In this document: one piece after another, positions 33,388-41,427 of the stretch
How positions within the stretch are numbered: the stretch's first letter is position 1
How the letters are laid out: every line of letters begins with the position of its first letter
NCBI RefSeq assembly: GCF_001577755.1
Contig: NZ_CP010776.1
Location: 3,348,001-3,412,000 of the forward strand
Length of the DNA: 64,000 nucleotides
Source of the DNA: Rufibacter sp. DG15C
GTDB taxonomy: Bacteria > Bacteroidota > Bacteroidia > Cytophagales > Hymenobacteraceae
Direction: 5' to 3'
Position numbers and translations under genes: made by a program
The notes under the pieces: model-generated
Database searches by the model: none
What the model saw: only the letters and a program-made list of their open reading frames with translations
Told to the model about the DNA's origin: nothing

Positions 33388-34518
33388 TTACTGTAAGAGG
33401 TTTTGGAAAATGATAGTCAATTCTACCTCTTCGGTTTCCCAATAAACATCTTTAGGTAAGCCTAAAGAGTAGTACGTGCGGTTTAAAATTTCTTCAATAT
33501 TTTCTTTAGAAATAGGCGCAGTGAAATCTAGGCAGACGCCTGCGTCTTTTTCTTGGAGGATGTTTTGCCACAGGCGGTTCTGCTGCGCGATGATCACCAA
33601 CCCGTTAGCCAGATACTCAAACAACTTGGTAGGTACACAGCCAAAGGTGCTGGGGTGCGGCTGGTAGGGCATGAGGCCCACCTGGCAATTCCGCTCCATT
33701 TGTAATATCTGAGAATGGGGTACCAAGTGATCGCCGCCAATTAATTGTATATAGGCAAGGTCTTTGATTCTGGCTCTTACCTTCTCTAAGAAACCGGTGT
33801 CGGGGGCATAACCTATGATGGTCAAGCTGGTAGATGGATTTATGGTATGGATTTGCTCAGCAAATGATATCGCCTGCAGGACGCCATAAAGTTCTGAGAG
33901 GGTGCCTGAGTACAGAAGCTTAAGGGGAGCTGCCTCATGTAAATGCACGGGAATTTGTCTTTCAAATTGAATTACAGATGCTGGGGCTTTGTATTTGTTT
34001 TGAAGGATGGTACCCCGGTTTTCAATAAATGGCAACTCCTGGGCATAGGAAGCCTCTGCCAACAGGAAATGGTCTACTTGCGGCGCTATTAACGTCTCAA
34101 CAAACCGTACCAATTTGCCCAGCAATTTCCCCATGACGGAGCCATACACTAGTTGGGTTTCTAAATTAAGCTGGTAGTTTTCCTGAATGTCATAGACTAG
34201 TTTGCCTCCGTGCCTTTTCTTGTAGAACCAAGCCAAGGGCAACAACTCATGCGTGCACACCACCAGCACCTCGGGATTTACTTGTTTAAGCAGTTTCCAG
34301 AAGGACCATTGGGCAGCAAGCCTGCCCCAGGAAATTCTTTTGAAATTAAAAATAGGGTGGAAGGTGATAGGGCTTTGTTCAGGAACAGTGGCAGTAAAAC
34401 CGACGATATGCACCTCTGCGGCCGCTAGCTTGGTTAGGCTTAGTCCCAGTTTGGCATACATACGGGTGTCATTCACTGGCTTTAAAAGCGAGGCCAGCAG
34501 AATTCGTTTTCTGAACAT
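33388..34518 (-). CDS. Glycosyltransferase, family 4-like
   Basis: A 376-residue GT-B glycosyltransferase. The N-terminal half has alternating strands and helices with VLVVCTHELLPLAW and KLVYDIQENY, and the C-terminal half carries the donor-binding pattern LLYSGTLSELYGV, then QVGLMPYQPHPSTFGCVPTKLFEYLANGLVII with the glutamate of the E-x7-E-like motif. It should transfer a sugar from a nucleotide donor, likely in cell-surface polysaccharide synthesis; donor and acceptor are unknown. It is alone, divergent from dapD, with 47 bases between start codons. Confidence 0.85.
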   Translation of the reverse strand: MFRKRILLASLLKPVNDTRMYAKLGLSLTKLAAAEVHIVGFTATVPEQSPITFHPIFNFKRISWGRLAAQWSFWKLLKQVNPEVLVVCTHELLPLAWFYKKRHGGKLVYDIQENYQLNLETQLVYGSVMGKLLGKLVRFVETLIAPQVDHFLLAEASYAQELPFIENRGTILQNKYKAPASVIQFERQIPVHLHEAAPLKLLYSGTLSELYGVLQAISFAEQIHTINPSTSLTIIGYAPDTGFLEKVRARIKDLAYIQLIGGDHLVPHSQILQMERNCQVGLMPYQPHPSTFGCVPTKLFEYLANGLVIIAQQNRLWQNILQEKDAGVCLDFTAPISKENIEEILNRTYYSLGLPKDVYWETEEVELTIIFQNLLQ

Positions 34519-34531
34519 TGCGTTAAATTAA

Positions 34532-34539
34532 TACTTTTG
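34532..34539 (+). promoter_or_regulatory. -7-type box TACTTTTG before dapD
   Basis: Fits TAnnTTTG, 26 bases before the dapD ATG, within the 47-base divergent spacer. No -33 element at the usual spacing. Confidence 0.4.
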
Positions 34540-34565
34540 TACACGATTTCTTTCACACATACCAA

Positions 34566-35381
34566 ATGAACGATTTAAGAGAAATAATTGAGTCTACCTG
34601 GGAGAACCGGGAGCTCTTGAAGCAGTCTAATTCACAAGAGGCCATTAGAGCCGTGATTGAGCTGTTAGATAAAGGCCAGATAAGAGTAGCCGAGCCCATC
34701 ACTGACGGCTGGCAGGTAAACGAATGGGTGAAGAAGGCCGTCTTGATGTACTTCCCAATCCAGACCATGGAAACCATTGAGGCCGGTCCGTTTGAGTTCC
34801 ATGACAAGATTCCATTAAAGCGCAACTTTGCCGAGCAGGGCGTACGCGTAGTGCCTCATGCCTTGGCCCGTTACGGTTCTTATTTAGCTAAAGGCGTGAT
34901 CTTGATGCCGTCTTATACCAACATTGGTGCCTACGTAGACGAAGGAACCATGGTGGATACCTGGGCGACGGTTGGATCTTGCGCACAAGTGGGCAAGCAC
35001 GTGCACTTGAGCGGCGGCGTTGGTTTGGGCGGTGTATTAGAGCCTGTTCAAGCCGCTCCGGTTATTATTGAGGACGGCGCCTTCATAGGCAGCCGCAGCA
35101 TCTTGGTAGAAGGTTGCCGGATTGGCAAAGAGGCCGTGATTGGCGCCAACGTGTGCATTACCGGCAGCACCAAAATCATTGACGTGACCGGTTCTGAGCC
35201 GAAGGAATACAAAGGTTACGTGCCACCGCGTTCCGTGGTGATTCCAGGATCTTATACTAAACAGTTCGCGGCGGGTTCTTACCAGGTTCCTTGCGCCCTG
35301 ATCATTGGCCAGCGTAAAGAAAGCACCGATTTGAAGACTTCTTTGAACGATGCGCTCCGTGAAAACGAAGTAGCCGTTTAA
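34566..35381 (+). CDS. dapD: 2,3,4,5-tetrahydropyridine-2,6-dicarboxylate N-succinyltransferase
   Basis: A 271-residue enzyme of lysine/diaminopimelate synthesis that transfers succinyl from succinyl-CoA to tetrahydrodipicolinate. An N-terminal helical domain is followed by left-handed beta-helix hexapeptide repeats (MPSYTNIGAYVDEGTMVDTW, VGSCAQVGKHVHLSGGVGLG, IEDGAFIGSRSILVEG), the signature of DapD. Length and ends match the family. It supplies diaminopimelate for peptidoglycan. Single gene with a strong terminator 30 bases after its stop. Confidence 0.95.
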   Translation: MNDLREIIESTWENRELLKQSNSQEAIRAVIELLDKGQIRVAEPITDGWQVNEWVKKAVLMYFPIQTMETIEAGPFEFHDKIPLKRNFAEQGVRVVPHALARYGSYLAKGVILMPSYTNIGAYVDEGTMVDTWATVGSCAQVGKHVHLSGGVGLGGVLEPVQAAPVIIEDGAFIGSRSILVEGCRIGKEAVIGANVCITGSTKIIDVTGSEPKEYKGYVPPRSVVIPGSYTKQFAAGSYQVPCALIIGQRKESTDLKTSLNDALRENEVAV

Positions 35382-35406
35382 GGGCAGTCTTTTAGGAAAT
35401 AGGCAA

Positions 35407-35446
35407 AAAACAGAAAGAGCGGGCATTTGCCCGCTCTTTCTGTTTT
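35407..35446 (+). terminator. Intrinsic terminator after dapD
   Basis: CAGAAAGAGCGGGC / GCCCGCTCTTTCTG perfect 14-base stem with an ATTT loop, followed by TTTT. Confidence 0.85.
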
Positions 35447-35502
35447 AAGAGATAATGGCTGGGAAAGTAAGTGAACTAAGCCATTAAGAAATCTTAGAAT
35501 CA

Positions 35503-35538
35503 ATTTTGGTTTGGTTTGTAGAAAATAGGCCAAAAACG
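35503..35538. repeat. Intergenic palindrome, copy 10, degenerate
   Basis: The right arm GAAAATAGGCCAAAAACG is intact; the left arm has decayed to TTTTGGTTTGGTTTG. Confidence 0.6.
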
Positions 35539-35539
35539 C

Positions 35540-35577
35540 AAAGAGCCGCTCTAATTAGTAGAGCGGCTCTTTTTACA
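35540..35577. terminator. Bidirectional terminator between dapD and the hydroxyacyl-CoA dehydrogenase gene
   Basis: AAGAGCCGCTCT / AGAGCGGCTCTT stem with a 7-base loop, A run on the left and T run on the right, 20 bases past the stop codon of the minus-strand gene. Confidence 0.8.
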
Positions 35578-35594
35578 TCATCAATTCTTGATGG

Positions 35595-36482
35595 CTATTT
35601 CTTAAAGCCGTCTGCCACAATAAGGTCTTTGGTGCCGTGGGTGTAGCTATAGAATCCTTGGCCGCTTTTCACGCCCTTGTGTCCGGCTTGTACCATGTTC
35701 ACCAACAGCGGGCATGGCGCGTATTTAGGGTTCCCAAAACCGTCATGCAGCACGCGCAGGATGGAAAGGCACACGTCCAGACCAATGAAGTCGGCTAGTT
35801 GCAACGGTCCCATAGGGTGGGCCATGCCCAGTTTCATGATGGTGTCAATTTCCTCTACGCCCGCCACGCCTTCAAACAAAGAATAGATGGCCTCATTGAT
35901 CATCGGCATGAGAATGCGGTTGGCCACAAAGCCTGGGTAGTCATTGGCCTCTGCCGGAATCTTACCCAATTGCTTGGACAGGTCCAAAATCTGAGAGGTC
36001 ACAGCATCACTGGTAGAATAACCTCTAATTACCTCCACCAATTTCATCACCGGCACGGGGTTCATAAAGTGCATGCCAATCACCTTGTCTGGACGCTGGG
36101 TCACGGACGCAATCTTGGTGATGGAGATAGAAGAGGTGTTGCTGGCCAGAATGCACTCTGGTTTGGTGAAGGCATCTAGGTTGCGGAAAATCTCTAGTTT
36201 CAGGTCTACATTCTCCGTGGCGGCTTCTACCACTAAATCTACGTTCTGCACGCCGGCTTTCATGTCAGTGAAAGTAGTGATGCGGGAAAGGGTTTCGGCT
36301 TTCTGGTCCTCGGTTAGGGTGCCTTTGGTCACCATGCGGTCCAGGTTTTTACCAATGGTAGCCAAGGCGCGGGATAAAGAATCTTGAGAAATATCAATGA
36401 GGGAAACTTGGAAGGAGTTCTGCGCAAATACGTGGGCAATGCCATTGCCCATAGTGCCAGAACCAATAACGGCTATGTTCAT
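35595..36482 (-). CDS. 3-hydroxyacyl-CoA (3-hydroxybutyryl-CoA) dehydrogenase
   Basis: A 295-residue NAD-dependent dehydrogenase. N-terminal Rossmann domain with VIGSGTMGNGIA; LASNTSSISITKIA and IGMHFMNPVPVMKLVEVI contain the catalytic Ser/His region with Asn following; the C-terminal dimerisation domain (DYPGFVANRILMPMINEA) is complete. It oxidises 3-hydroxyacyl-CoA to 3-oxoacyl-CoA in beta-oxidation or butyrate-type metabolism; as a stand-alone protein without a crotonase domain it is of the PaaH/Hbd type. No partner gene of the pathway is adjacent. Confidence 0.92.
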   Translation of the reverse strand: MNIAVIGSGTMGNGIAHVFAQNSFQVSLIDISQDSLSRALATIGKNLDRMVTKGTLTEDQKAETLSRITTFTDMKAGVQNVDLVVEAATENVDLKLEIFRNLDAFTKPECILASNTSSISITKIASVTQRPDKVIGMHFMNPVPVMKLVEVIRGYSTSDAVTSQILDLSKQLGKIPAEANDYPGFVANRILMPMINEAIYSLFEGVAGVEEIDTIMKLGMAHPMGPLQLADFIGLDVCLSILRVLHDGFGNPKYAPCPLLVNMVQAGHKGVKSGQGFYSYTHGTKDLIVADGFKK

Positions 36483-36726
36483 ATATGAATAGGGTAGGTA
36501 AGAATCTTGTCACAAAACTAAGATTTTTCTTCTTGTGCCCAAGTGATTGATTTTCATAAGCCCTGCAATGATTTGGCTGCTTCAAAAAACACAAAAATTA
36601 AACATATTATATGCCTATATAAATCTTTTGGAATACTGTTGCGTACAAGCTAAAAATTCCATAAGGAAACATGTGATGTGTGACCGGCGGAAGGAAACTA
36701 AACAAAAACTAAACACAACTAAAACT

Positions 36727-36879
36727 ATGGGAAATCTATTGTATATCATCGCGGTAGTGCTAGTAATCATCTGGCTAATCGGATTCTTAGGATTCGGAGA
36801 TCAAGTGGGTGGCATCATTCACATTTTGTTAGTAATTGCTGTGATCGCAGTGGTTCTTCGTTTGATACGCCGAGCCTAA
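36727..36879 (+). CDS. Small membrane protein, lmo0937 family (first of two)
   Basis: A 50-residue peptide with two hydrophobic segments split by a short FGFGDQVGG turn: MGNLLYIIAVVLVIIWLIGF then IIHILLVIAVIAVVLRLIRR. This is the lmo0937 small membrane protein pattern, of unknown function, often stress-related. The ATG at 36727 is chosen to match the paralog that follows; the frame is open further upstream but that sequence shows no signal or homology. Its near copy starts 56 bases after the stop. Confidence 0.85.
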   Translation: MGNLLYIIAVVLVIIWLIGFLGFGDQVGGIIHILLVIAVIAVVLRLIRRA

Positions 36880-36934
36880 ATCTAGTTATTGTTACATCTG
36901 CGGTGCCTTAGCGTAGCGCACAAACCAAATGCGT

Positions 36935-37084
36935 ATGGGAAATTTGCTGTATATCATTGCTGTGGTTTTGGTGATCCTTTGGCTGATTGGCTTTTTAGGA
37001 TTCGGTGACTCAGTGGGCGGAATCATCCACGTGCTGTTAGTTATTGCCATTGTGCTGGTATTGCTTCGCCTGATAAGGGGATAG
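36935..37084 (+). CDS. Small membrane protein, lmo0937 family (second of two)
   Basis: A 49-residue paralog of the preceding peptide: MGNLLYIIAVVLVILWLIGF ... FGFGDSVGGIIHVLLVIAIV. The protein is nearly identical while many codons differ at third positions, so the duplication is not recent. An in-frame ATG at 36929 would add two residues. The short length makes it easy to overlook. A bidirectional terminator follows. Confidence 0.85.
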   Translation: MGNLLYIIAVVLVILWLIGFLGFGDSVGGIIHVLLVIAIVLVLLRLIRG

Positions 37085-37106
37085 CTTGTTGACCTACCAT
37101 ATAAAA

Positions 37107-37135
37107 ACAAAGGGCGCCCTGTAAGGCGCCCTTTG
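37107..37135. terminator. Bidirectional terminator between the lmo0937 pair and the ABC-F gene
   Basis: AAAGGGCGCC / GGCGCCCTTT perfect 10-base stem around CTGTA, with A-rich and T-rich flanks. Confidence 0.8.
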
Positions 37136-37143
37136 TCTTTAAG

Positions 37144-37174
37144 CTATTTTCTGGATAACAGGCCAAAAACGGCC
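37144..37174. repeat. Intergenic palindrome, copy 11, right half
   Basis: CTATTTTCTGGATAACAGGC followed by CAAAAACGG retains the centre and right arm; the left outer arm is missing, replaced by the terminator just upstream. Confidence 0.55.
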
Positions 37175-37180
37175 GTACCC

Positions 37181-38809
37181 TTACGCGATGGATTTCTCTT
37201 TGTACATCTGGGCTCTTACCGTCTTGATGTCATCATTGGTCAGGTACTCATCATAGCTCATGCGCTTGTCAATGATACCGCTTGGCGTCAACTCAATGAT
37301 TCGGTTGGCAATGGTGTCCACAAACTGCAAGTCATGAGAGCTGAACAGCAATGATCCTTGGAATTCTTTCAGGCCGTTGTTCAAGGCCGTGATGGACTCT
37401 AGGTCCAAGTGGTTGGTAGGCTCATCCAACACCAGCATGTTGCCGCTTTGCAACATCATGCGGGACAGCATACAGCGCACTTTCTCCCCTCCAGACAACA
37501 CACTGGCTTTCTTGAGAGACTCCTCGCCTGAGAACAACATGCGTCCCAAGAAACCTCTAATGAAGCTCTCGTCTTTCTCTACTGAGAACTGACGCAACCA
37601 GTCCACCAGGTTCAAGTCTGTCTGGAAGAACTCGTTGTTGTCTTTAGGGAAATACGCCGTACTGATAGTAGTGCCCCATTTGAACTCACCTTTGTCTGGC
37701 GTGGCCTCACCCATGATAATCCGGAAGAAGGTGGTGGCGGCCAGGTCATTGCGGCTAATCACGGCAATCTTGTCGTTTTTGTCCACCATAAAGGAGACGT
37801 TTTTGAACAAGACGCCGTCTTCATTGCTCACAGACATATTGTCTACCTGCAGCAACTGGTTACCGGCTTCGCGCTCCTGCTTGAACTGGATGTATGGGTA
37901 CTTACGGCTAGAAGGCTGAATGTCTTCCAACGTCAGTTTCTCCAATAGTTTAGCACGTGAAGTGGCTTGCTTTGACTTAGAAGCGTTCGCGCTGAAACGT
38001 GCAATGAAAGCCTGCAGTTCTTTGCGCTTGTCCTCAGTCTTGCGGTTGGCGTCTGTGCGTTGCTTAGAGGCCAATTGGCTGGACTCATACCAGAACGAGT
38101 AGTTACCAGCGTATAATTTGATTTTACCGTAATCAATGTCGGCCACATGCGTACACACGGCATCCAAGAAGTGACGGTCGTGACTTACTACAATCACGGT
38201 GTTTTGGAAATTGTCCAAGAAGTTTTCCAGCCACATGATAGACTCTGCGTCCAAGTGGTTGGTAGGCTCATCCAGCAACAGAATGTCTGGGTTGCCAAAC
38301 AAGGCCTGCGCCAAGAGCACGCGGATCTTCTCATTACCGCCCAAATCCTTCATCAAGGTGTAATGCATGTCTGGCTGAATGCCCAGACCGCTCAGCAACT
38401 CGCCGGCTTCATATTCTGCGTTCCAGCCTTCCATGTCGGCAAAGTCAGCTTCCAATTCAGAGGCCCTGATGCCGTCTTCCTCAGTGAAGTCTTCTTTGGC
38501 GTAGATGGCGTCCTTTTCGTTCATGATCTCATACAGGCGCTTGTGGCCCATGATCACGGTCTGCAATACCGGGAAATCATCATACTCATAGTGGTTCTGC
38601 TTTAGAACCGCCAAACGCATTTTAGATGGAATGTCTACGGTTCCTGTGTTGGGATCTATCTCGCCAGAAAGGATTTTAAGAAACGTAGATTTTCCGGCTC
38701 CGTTCGCGCCAATAAGGCCGTAGCAGTTGCCAGGGGTGAACTTAATGGTAACGTCTTCAAAAAGAGTGCGCTTGCCGTATCTAAGACTAACGTTTGAGGT
38801 ACTAATCAT
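37181..38809 (-). CDS. ABC-F family ATPase (YbiT/YkpA-like)
   Basis: A 542-residue soluble protein with two ABC ATPase domains and no membrane segment. Domain 1 has GANGAGKST (34-42), LGGNEK in place of LSGGQ, and LLLDEPTNHLD. Between the domains is the positively charged P-site linker (QRTDANRKTEDKRKELQAF ... SKSKQATSRAKLLEKL). Domain 2 has a worn Walker A (SRNDLAATTFF) but an intact LSGGEK and LVLDEPTNHLD; this wear is also seen in the YkpA/YbiT branch. ABC-F proteins act on the ribosome E site. A TAATTTTG box on the minus strand (38844-38851) lies 35 bases before the start codon. Confidence 0.92.
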   Translation of the reverse strand: MISTSNVSLRYGKRTLFEDVTIKFTPGNCYGLIGANGAGKSTFLKILSGEIDPNTGTVDIPSKMRLAVLKQNHYEYDDFPVLQTVIMGHKRLYEIMNEKDAIYAKEDFTEEDGIRASELEADFADMEGWNAEYEAGELLSGLGIQPDMHYTLMKDLGGNEKIRVLLAQALFGNPDILLLDEPTNHLDAESIMWLENFLDNFQNTVIVVSHDRHFLDAVCTHVADIDYGKIKLYAGNYSFWYESSQLASKQRTDANRKTEDKRKELQAFIARFSANASKSKQATSRAKLLEKLTLEDIQPSSRKYPYIQFKQEREAGNQLLQVDNMSVSNEDGVLFKNVSFMVDKNDKIAVISRNDLAATTFFRIIMGEATPDKGEFKWGTTISTAYFPKDNNEFFQTDLNLVDWLRQFSVEKDESFIRGFLGRMLFSGEESLKKASVLSGGEKVRCMLSRMMLQSGNMLVLDEPTNHLDLESITALNNGLKEFQGSLLFSSHDLQFVDTIANRIIELTPSGIIDKRMSYDEYLTNDDIKTVRAQMYKEKSIA

Positions 38810-39117
38810 GCTGTGTTTGTGTGCTTATATAGGATATAGGTGGCAAAATTACCAAAAGAAACCGGAAAGACCGGCATTGCCCTGTCTTTTAAAGAGAAAG
38901 GTCTTTTTTACAGACAATCAATTGCTTAAATCAGTTCAGGGTGGACAGTCCTTAATAGGAGTGGAGTCCCCGCTTAGGACTTATCCTAAAAAATTGCCCT
39001 GAATCACAACAAGCCCACCTGATATTAAGTATATAATTAATCATATCTATAACACAATCAGAAGACGCAGCCGGCTTCTTCACTAAACTAAGAACCCACA
39101 CAAAATAAAACTACAAC
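38810..39117. other. 308-base divergent intergenic region
   Basis: Upstream of the ABC-F gene (minus) and the DUF4199 gene (plus). Apart from the -7-like box at 38844-38851 nothing is recognised. Confidence 0.5.
38844..38851 (-). promoter_or_regulatory. -7-type box TAATTTTG before the ABC-F gene
   Basis: Minus-strand match to TAnnTTTG, 35 bases before the start codon at 38809. Confidence 0.4.
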
Positions 39118-39585
39118 ATGGAACAACGTCGTACAACGGTGCAAAGAACCGGAACATATTATGGCTTCCTGACAGGTATTGCCGCTATCATCTACATAGT
39201 ATTGGTGAAGCTACTTGGCTTAATTGAAAATGTTGGCCTGCATTTCTTGATAGGTCTAATCTTAGTGGTTGGCGTGGTCATGGCCATCAAGCATCATAAG
39301 TCTGTCAAACACGGGCACATTAATTATTTAGAAGGCATTGGAGTTGGCTTTGTGGTGGGCCTGGTGGCTTCTATCATTTACATCATCTTCCATGTAGTCT
39401 CTAATTATGTATTTGACAACGCCTTCTCTTACCCATACATGGCAGACAACACGTACGGGGTTCAGCAAGGCATCTGGATTGTGGCATTTATCTGGTTATT
39501 GATGGGCGTAGTGATTGGCACCTTTGTAGGCTACATTGCAATGCAATTCTTCAAAAGGCCAGATCATAAGCTATCTGACTCCTAG
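39118..39585 (+). CDS. DUF4199 membrane protein
   Basis: A 155-residue protein with four predicted membrane helices (about 12-34, 40-58, 73-100 and 122-147) and short loops, matching the DUF4199 family that is almost confined to Bacteroidota. The start GTYYGFLTGIAAIIYIVLVK and the later segment LEGIGVGFVVGLVASIIYII are characteristic. Function unknown. A terminator follows 18 bases after the stop codon. Confidence 0.85.
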   Translation: MEQRRTTVQRTGTYYGFLTGIAAIIYIVLVKLLGLIENVGLHFLIGLILVVGVVMAIKHHKSVKHGHINYLEGIGVGFVVGLVASIIYIIFHVVSNYVFDNAFSYPYMADNTYGVQQGIWIVAFIWLLMGVVIGTFVGYIAMQFFKRPDHKLSDS

Positions 39586-39603
39586 GATTCTATTAGTAAG
39601 ATT

Positions 39604-39636
39604 AAAAGCCCATCTTAAAAAGGACGGGCTTTTTTT
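39604..39636 (+). terminator. Intrinsic terminator after the DUF4199 gene
   Basis: AAAAGCCC ... GGGCTTTT stem followed by seven T. Confidence 0.8.
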
Positions 39637-39994
39637 GTGCTTTCTAAATAGTGAATAATATGACAATAGTATAAATCAAATTAAGAAAGGTCTTGAAAGC
39701 TAATATAGAAGGTTCTTGAGGGCTAGAAATATTGTAAAGGGAAGGTATTGTAAAGCCTAAATATAACTATATAAAAATGTAAAGGCTTGATTATGAGTTA
39801 ATGTAGGCTAGAAAGTACTGTGATAAGGTGGGAAAAATCATATACGAAAGGCAGCTGAGTGATTGAAATAGCCTAAATAATGCAATCACTAAATTGTAAA
39901 ATTCCTATAACTTTGAAATGGCGTGGGCGTTAAAGGATATATAAACAAACTGCAAGATTTGTTTTCCCAAACTCTAACCTAAGCGTCAAATATC
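39637..39994. other. 358-base AT-rich intergenic region
   Basis: No gene recognised. It contains the -7-type box at 39908-39915 that probably serves the next gene. Confidence 0.5.
39908..39915 (+). promoter_or_regulatory. -7-type box TAACTTTG before the Lys-rich secreted protein gene
   Basis: Matches TAnnTTTG; would give a leader of about 70 bases. No -33 element at the normal spacing. Confidence 0.45.
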
Positions 39995-40813
39995 ATGAAA
40001 AAATTATTACTTTCCGCCCTGTTTGTAGGAGCAATGTTTTCTGCTCAGGCACAAACTAATTTAACCGCTTCTGCAGCTACTACAAGAGCGGTACTCTCTA
40101 TGAGCGCTACTGAGATGGCTCGCCAGATGTACAATGACCTTAAATTGAACGAAGGCCAGTACATCAAAATCAAGTCTCTAAACCAAACCAGAATTGACCG
40201 TTACTCAGAAGTAGAGCGCATGTATTCCAATGATGCACAGATGCGCGATGCTAAAATCAGAGAAATCGATTCTCAACTAGATGAAGAGTTTGCGGCCATT
40301 CTATCTCCTGAGCAATTCACGGCTTATATAGAAATGGGACGACGTCCGGCAAGCACCAGCACTGTTCCTGCAGATGGCGCTACTGGTTCTAACCTTTCCA
40401 CTACCACTTCAACAACCTCGTCTACTAGCACCAATATGGGAGCGGTAGTTACCTCAGATTCAACCACCAAAGGCAATGTCACTAAATACAAGAAAGGTGA
40501 CATGGAGCAAAAAATGAAGCCTGGTGAGCAAAAGATCAAAGAGGGCGACCGTAAAGTAAAATCTGAGGACGGCAAGTTGAAGATTGAAGACGGCGACAAC
40601 AAAACCAAGATTGAGTCAGATAAAATGAAAATGGAATCTGCCTCTGGCGAAATGAAAGTGAAGAACGGAGTAGAGAAACTTAAAACTGACTCTGTCCGCT
40701 ACAAGTCATCTGAAAACGAGACGAAAATAAAAACTGCCGCCGGTAAAACTAAAATTGAGTCTGACAAGGTGAAAACCAAAACAGACACTGCTAAAAAGAA
40801 AGTGAAAAACTAA
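39995..40813 (+). CDS. Secreted protein with Spy/CpxP-like region and Lys-rich seven-residue repeats
   Basis: A 272-residue exported protein. Signal peptide MKKLLLSALFVGAMFSAQAQ (cleavage after AQA or AQAQ). Residues 35-115 are helical and resemble LTXXQ/Spy-like domains (LKLNEGQYIKIKSLNQ ... ILSPEQFTAYIEM). A Thr/Ser-rich linker (SNLSTTTSTTSSTSTN) leads to about 105 residues built from units of the type x-K-[IVLM]-K-x-x-[DES], for example QKIKEGD, RKVKSED, GKLKIED, DKMKMES and TKIKTAA. The C-terminal part is strongly charged, possibly a beta-rich or envelope-binding tail. Function unknown; a role in envelope stress is suggested only by the N-terminal region. Confidence 0.7.
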   Translation: MKKLLLSALFVGAMFSAQAQTNLTASAATTRAVLSMSATEMARQMYNDLKLNEGQYIKIKSLNQTRIDRYSEVERMYSNDAQMRDAKIREIDSQLDEEFAAILSPEQFTAYIEMGRRPASTSTVPADGATGSNLSTTTSTTSSTSTNMGAVVTSDSTTKGNVTKYKKGDMEQKMKPGEQKIKEGDRKVKSEDGKLKIEDGDNKTKIESDKMKMESASGEMKVKNGVEKLKTDSVRYKSSENETKIKTAAGKTKIESDKVKTKTDTAKKKVKN

Positions 40814-40830
40814 CATTTGACGCTTGCCTA

Positions 40831-40865
40831 GAAAGCCGCCCCATTAATGGGGCGGCCTTCTTTTT
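40831..40865. terminator. Bidirectional terminator between convergent genes
   Basis: GCCGCCCCAT / ATGGGGCGGC perfect 10-base stem (40835-40856) with a TA loop, then CTTCTTTTT; 14 bases from the stop of the minus-strand lipoprotein gene. Confidence 0.85.
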
Positions 40866-40870
40866 GCCCG

Positions 40871-41278
40871 TTAATACGTGTCGTGGAGCATAATCTCGCG
40901 CACTTTGCCTAAGGCGTCAAACCTCACAGACAAGGCTTTTTGATTCTGGCCGTCTTTGTTGCCATTAGCGCACTTAGGACCCGGCGAGATATAGTAGATG
41001 TAGATCTTTTGACTGCGCTCCAGCAATTCTTCGGCGTCTGGCTTTCCAAACAATCCGCGTATTACATATTCCTTTCTGGTAAGCAATTTCATCCTGAAGG
41101 TTTCTACTTGCGGGGTTAGTTTGACACGATCACCTTTGCAGCCGTTCAAATCGTTTTTCCAGGATTTGTCATCAAAATTAAACTCCTTGGCGCTGGAAGA
41201 ACAGGCTGTTAGTGCTGCTGTTACCATGAGAGCCATAACTACCTGTTTAGCAATACGTAGAAATATTTTAACATCCAT
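40871..41278 (-). CDS. Hypothetical lipoprotein, BamE/SmpA-like
   Basis: A 135-residue lipoprotein: hydrophobic QVVMALMVTAALTACSSS with lipobox TAC (Cys26). The mature part contains LLTRKEYVIRGLFGKPDAEE and then SQKIYIYYISPGPKC, a helix followed by a GKPD turn and strands as in BamE/SmpA-fold lipoproteins, though the match is weak. Two later cysteines could form a disulfide. It is divergent from the second L,D-transpeptidase gene. Confidence 0.65.
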   Translation of the reverse strand: MDVKIFLRIAKQVVMALMVTAALTACSSSAKEFNFDDKSWKNDLNGCKGDRVKLTPQVETFRMKLLTRKEYVIRGLFGKPDAEELLERSQKIYIYYISPGPKCANGNKDGQNQKALSVRFDALGKVREIMLHDTY

Positions 41279-41355
41279 TTGGTACTTGATTAAGTAGGCT
41301 TACAATAATTCTTGAGGTATAACTTCTCCTTCTTTAGAACAGAAAGAAATAGACT

Positions 41356-41363
41356 TATATTTG
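41356..41363 (+). promoter_or_regulatory. -7-type box TATATTTG before the second L,D-transpeptidase gene
   Basis: Exact TAnnTTTG, 65 bases before the ATG at 41428. This supports the 41428 start, because an in-frame earlier start (41392) would leave a leader of only about 20 bases. Confidence 0.45.
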
Positions 41364-41427
41364 ACAAAACGGAACAAAAGTAGGGAGCTATTTGGTTATA
41401 AGGTCGAAATTTGGAAAGAATTTAGGT

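Noticed and set aside
38727-39002. 91-codon open frame crossing the ABC-F start
   Set aside because: Overlaps the conserved 5' end of the ABC-F gene on the other strand and has no motif.
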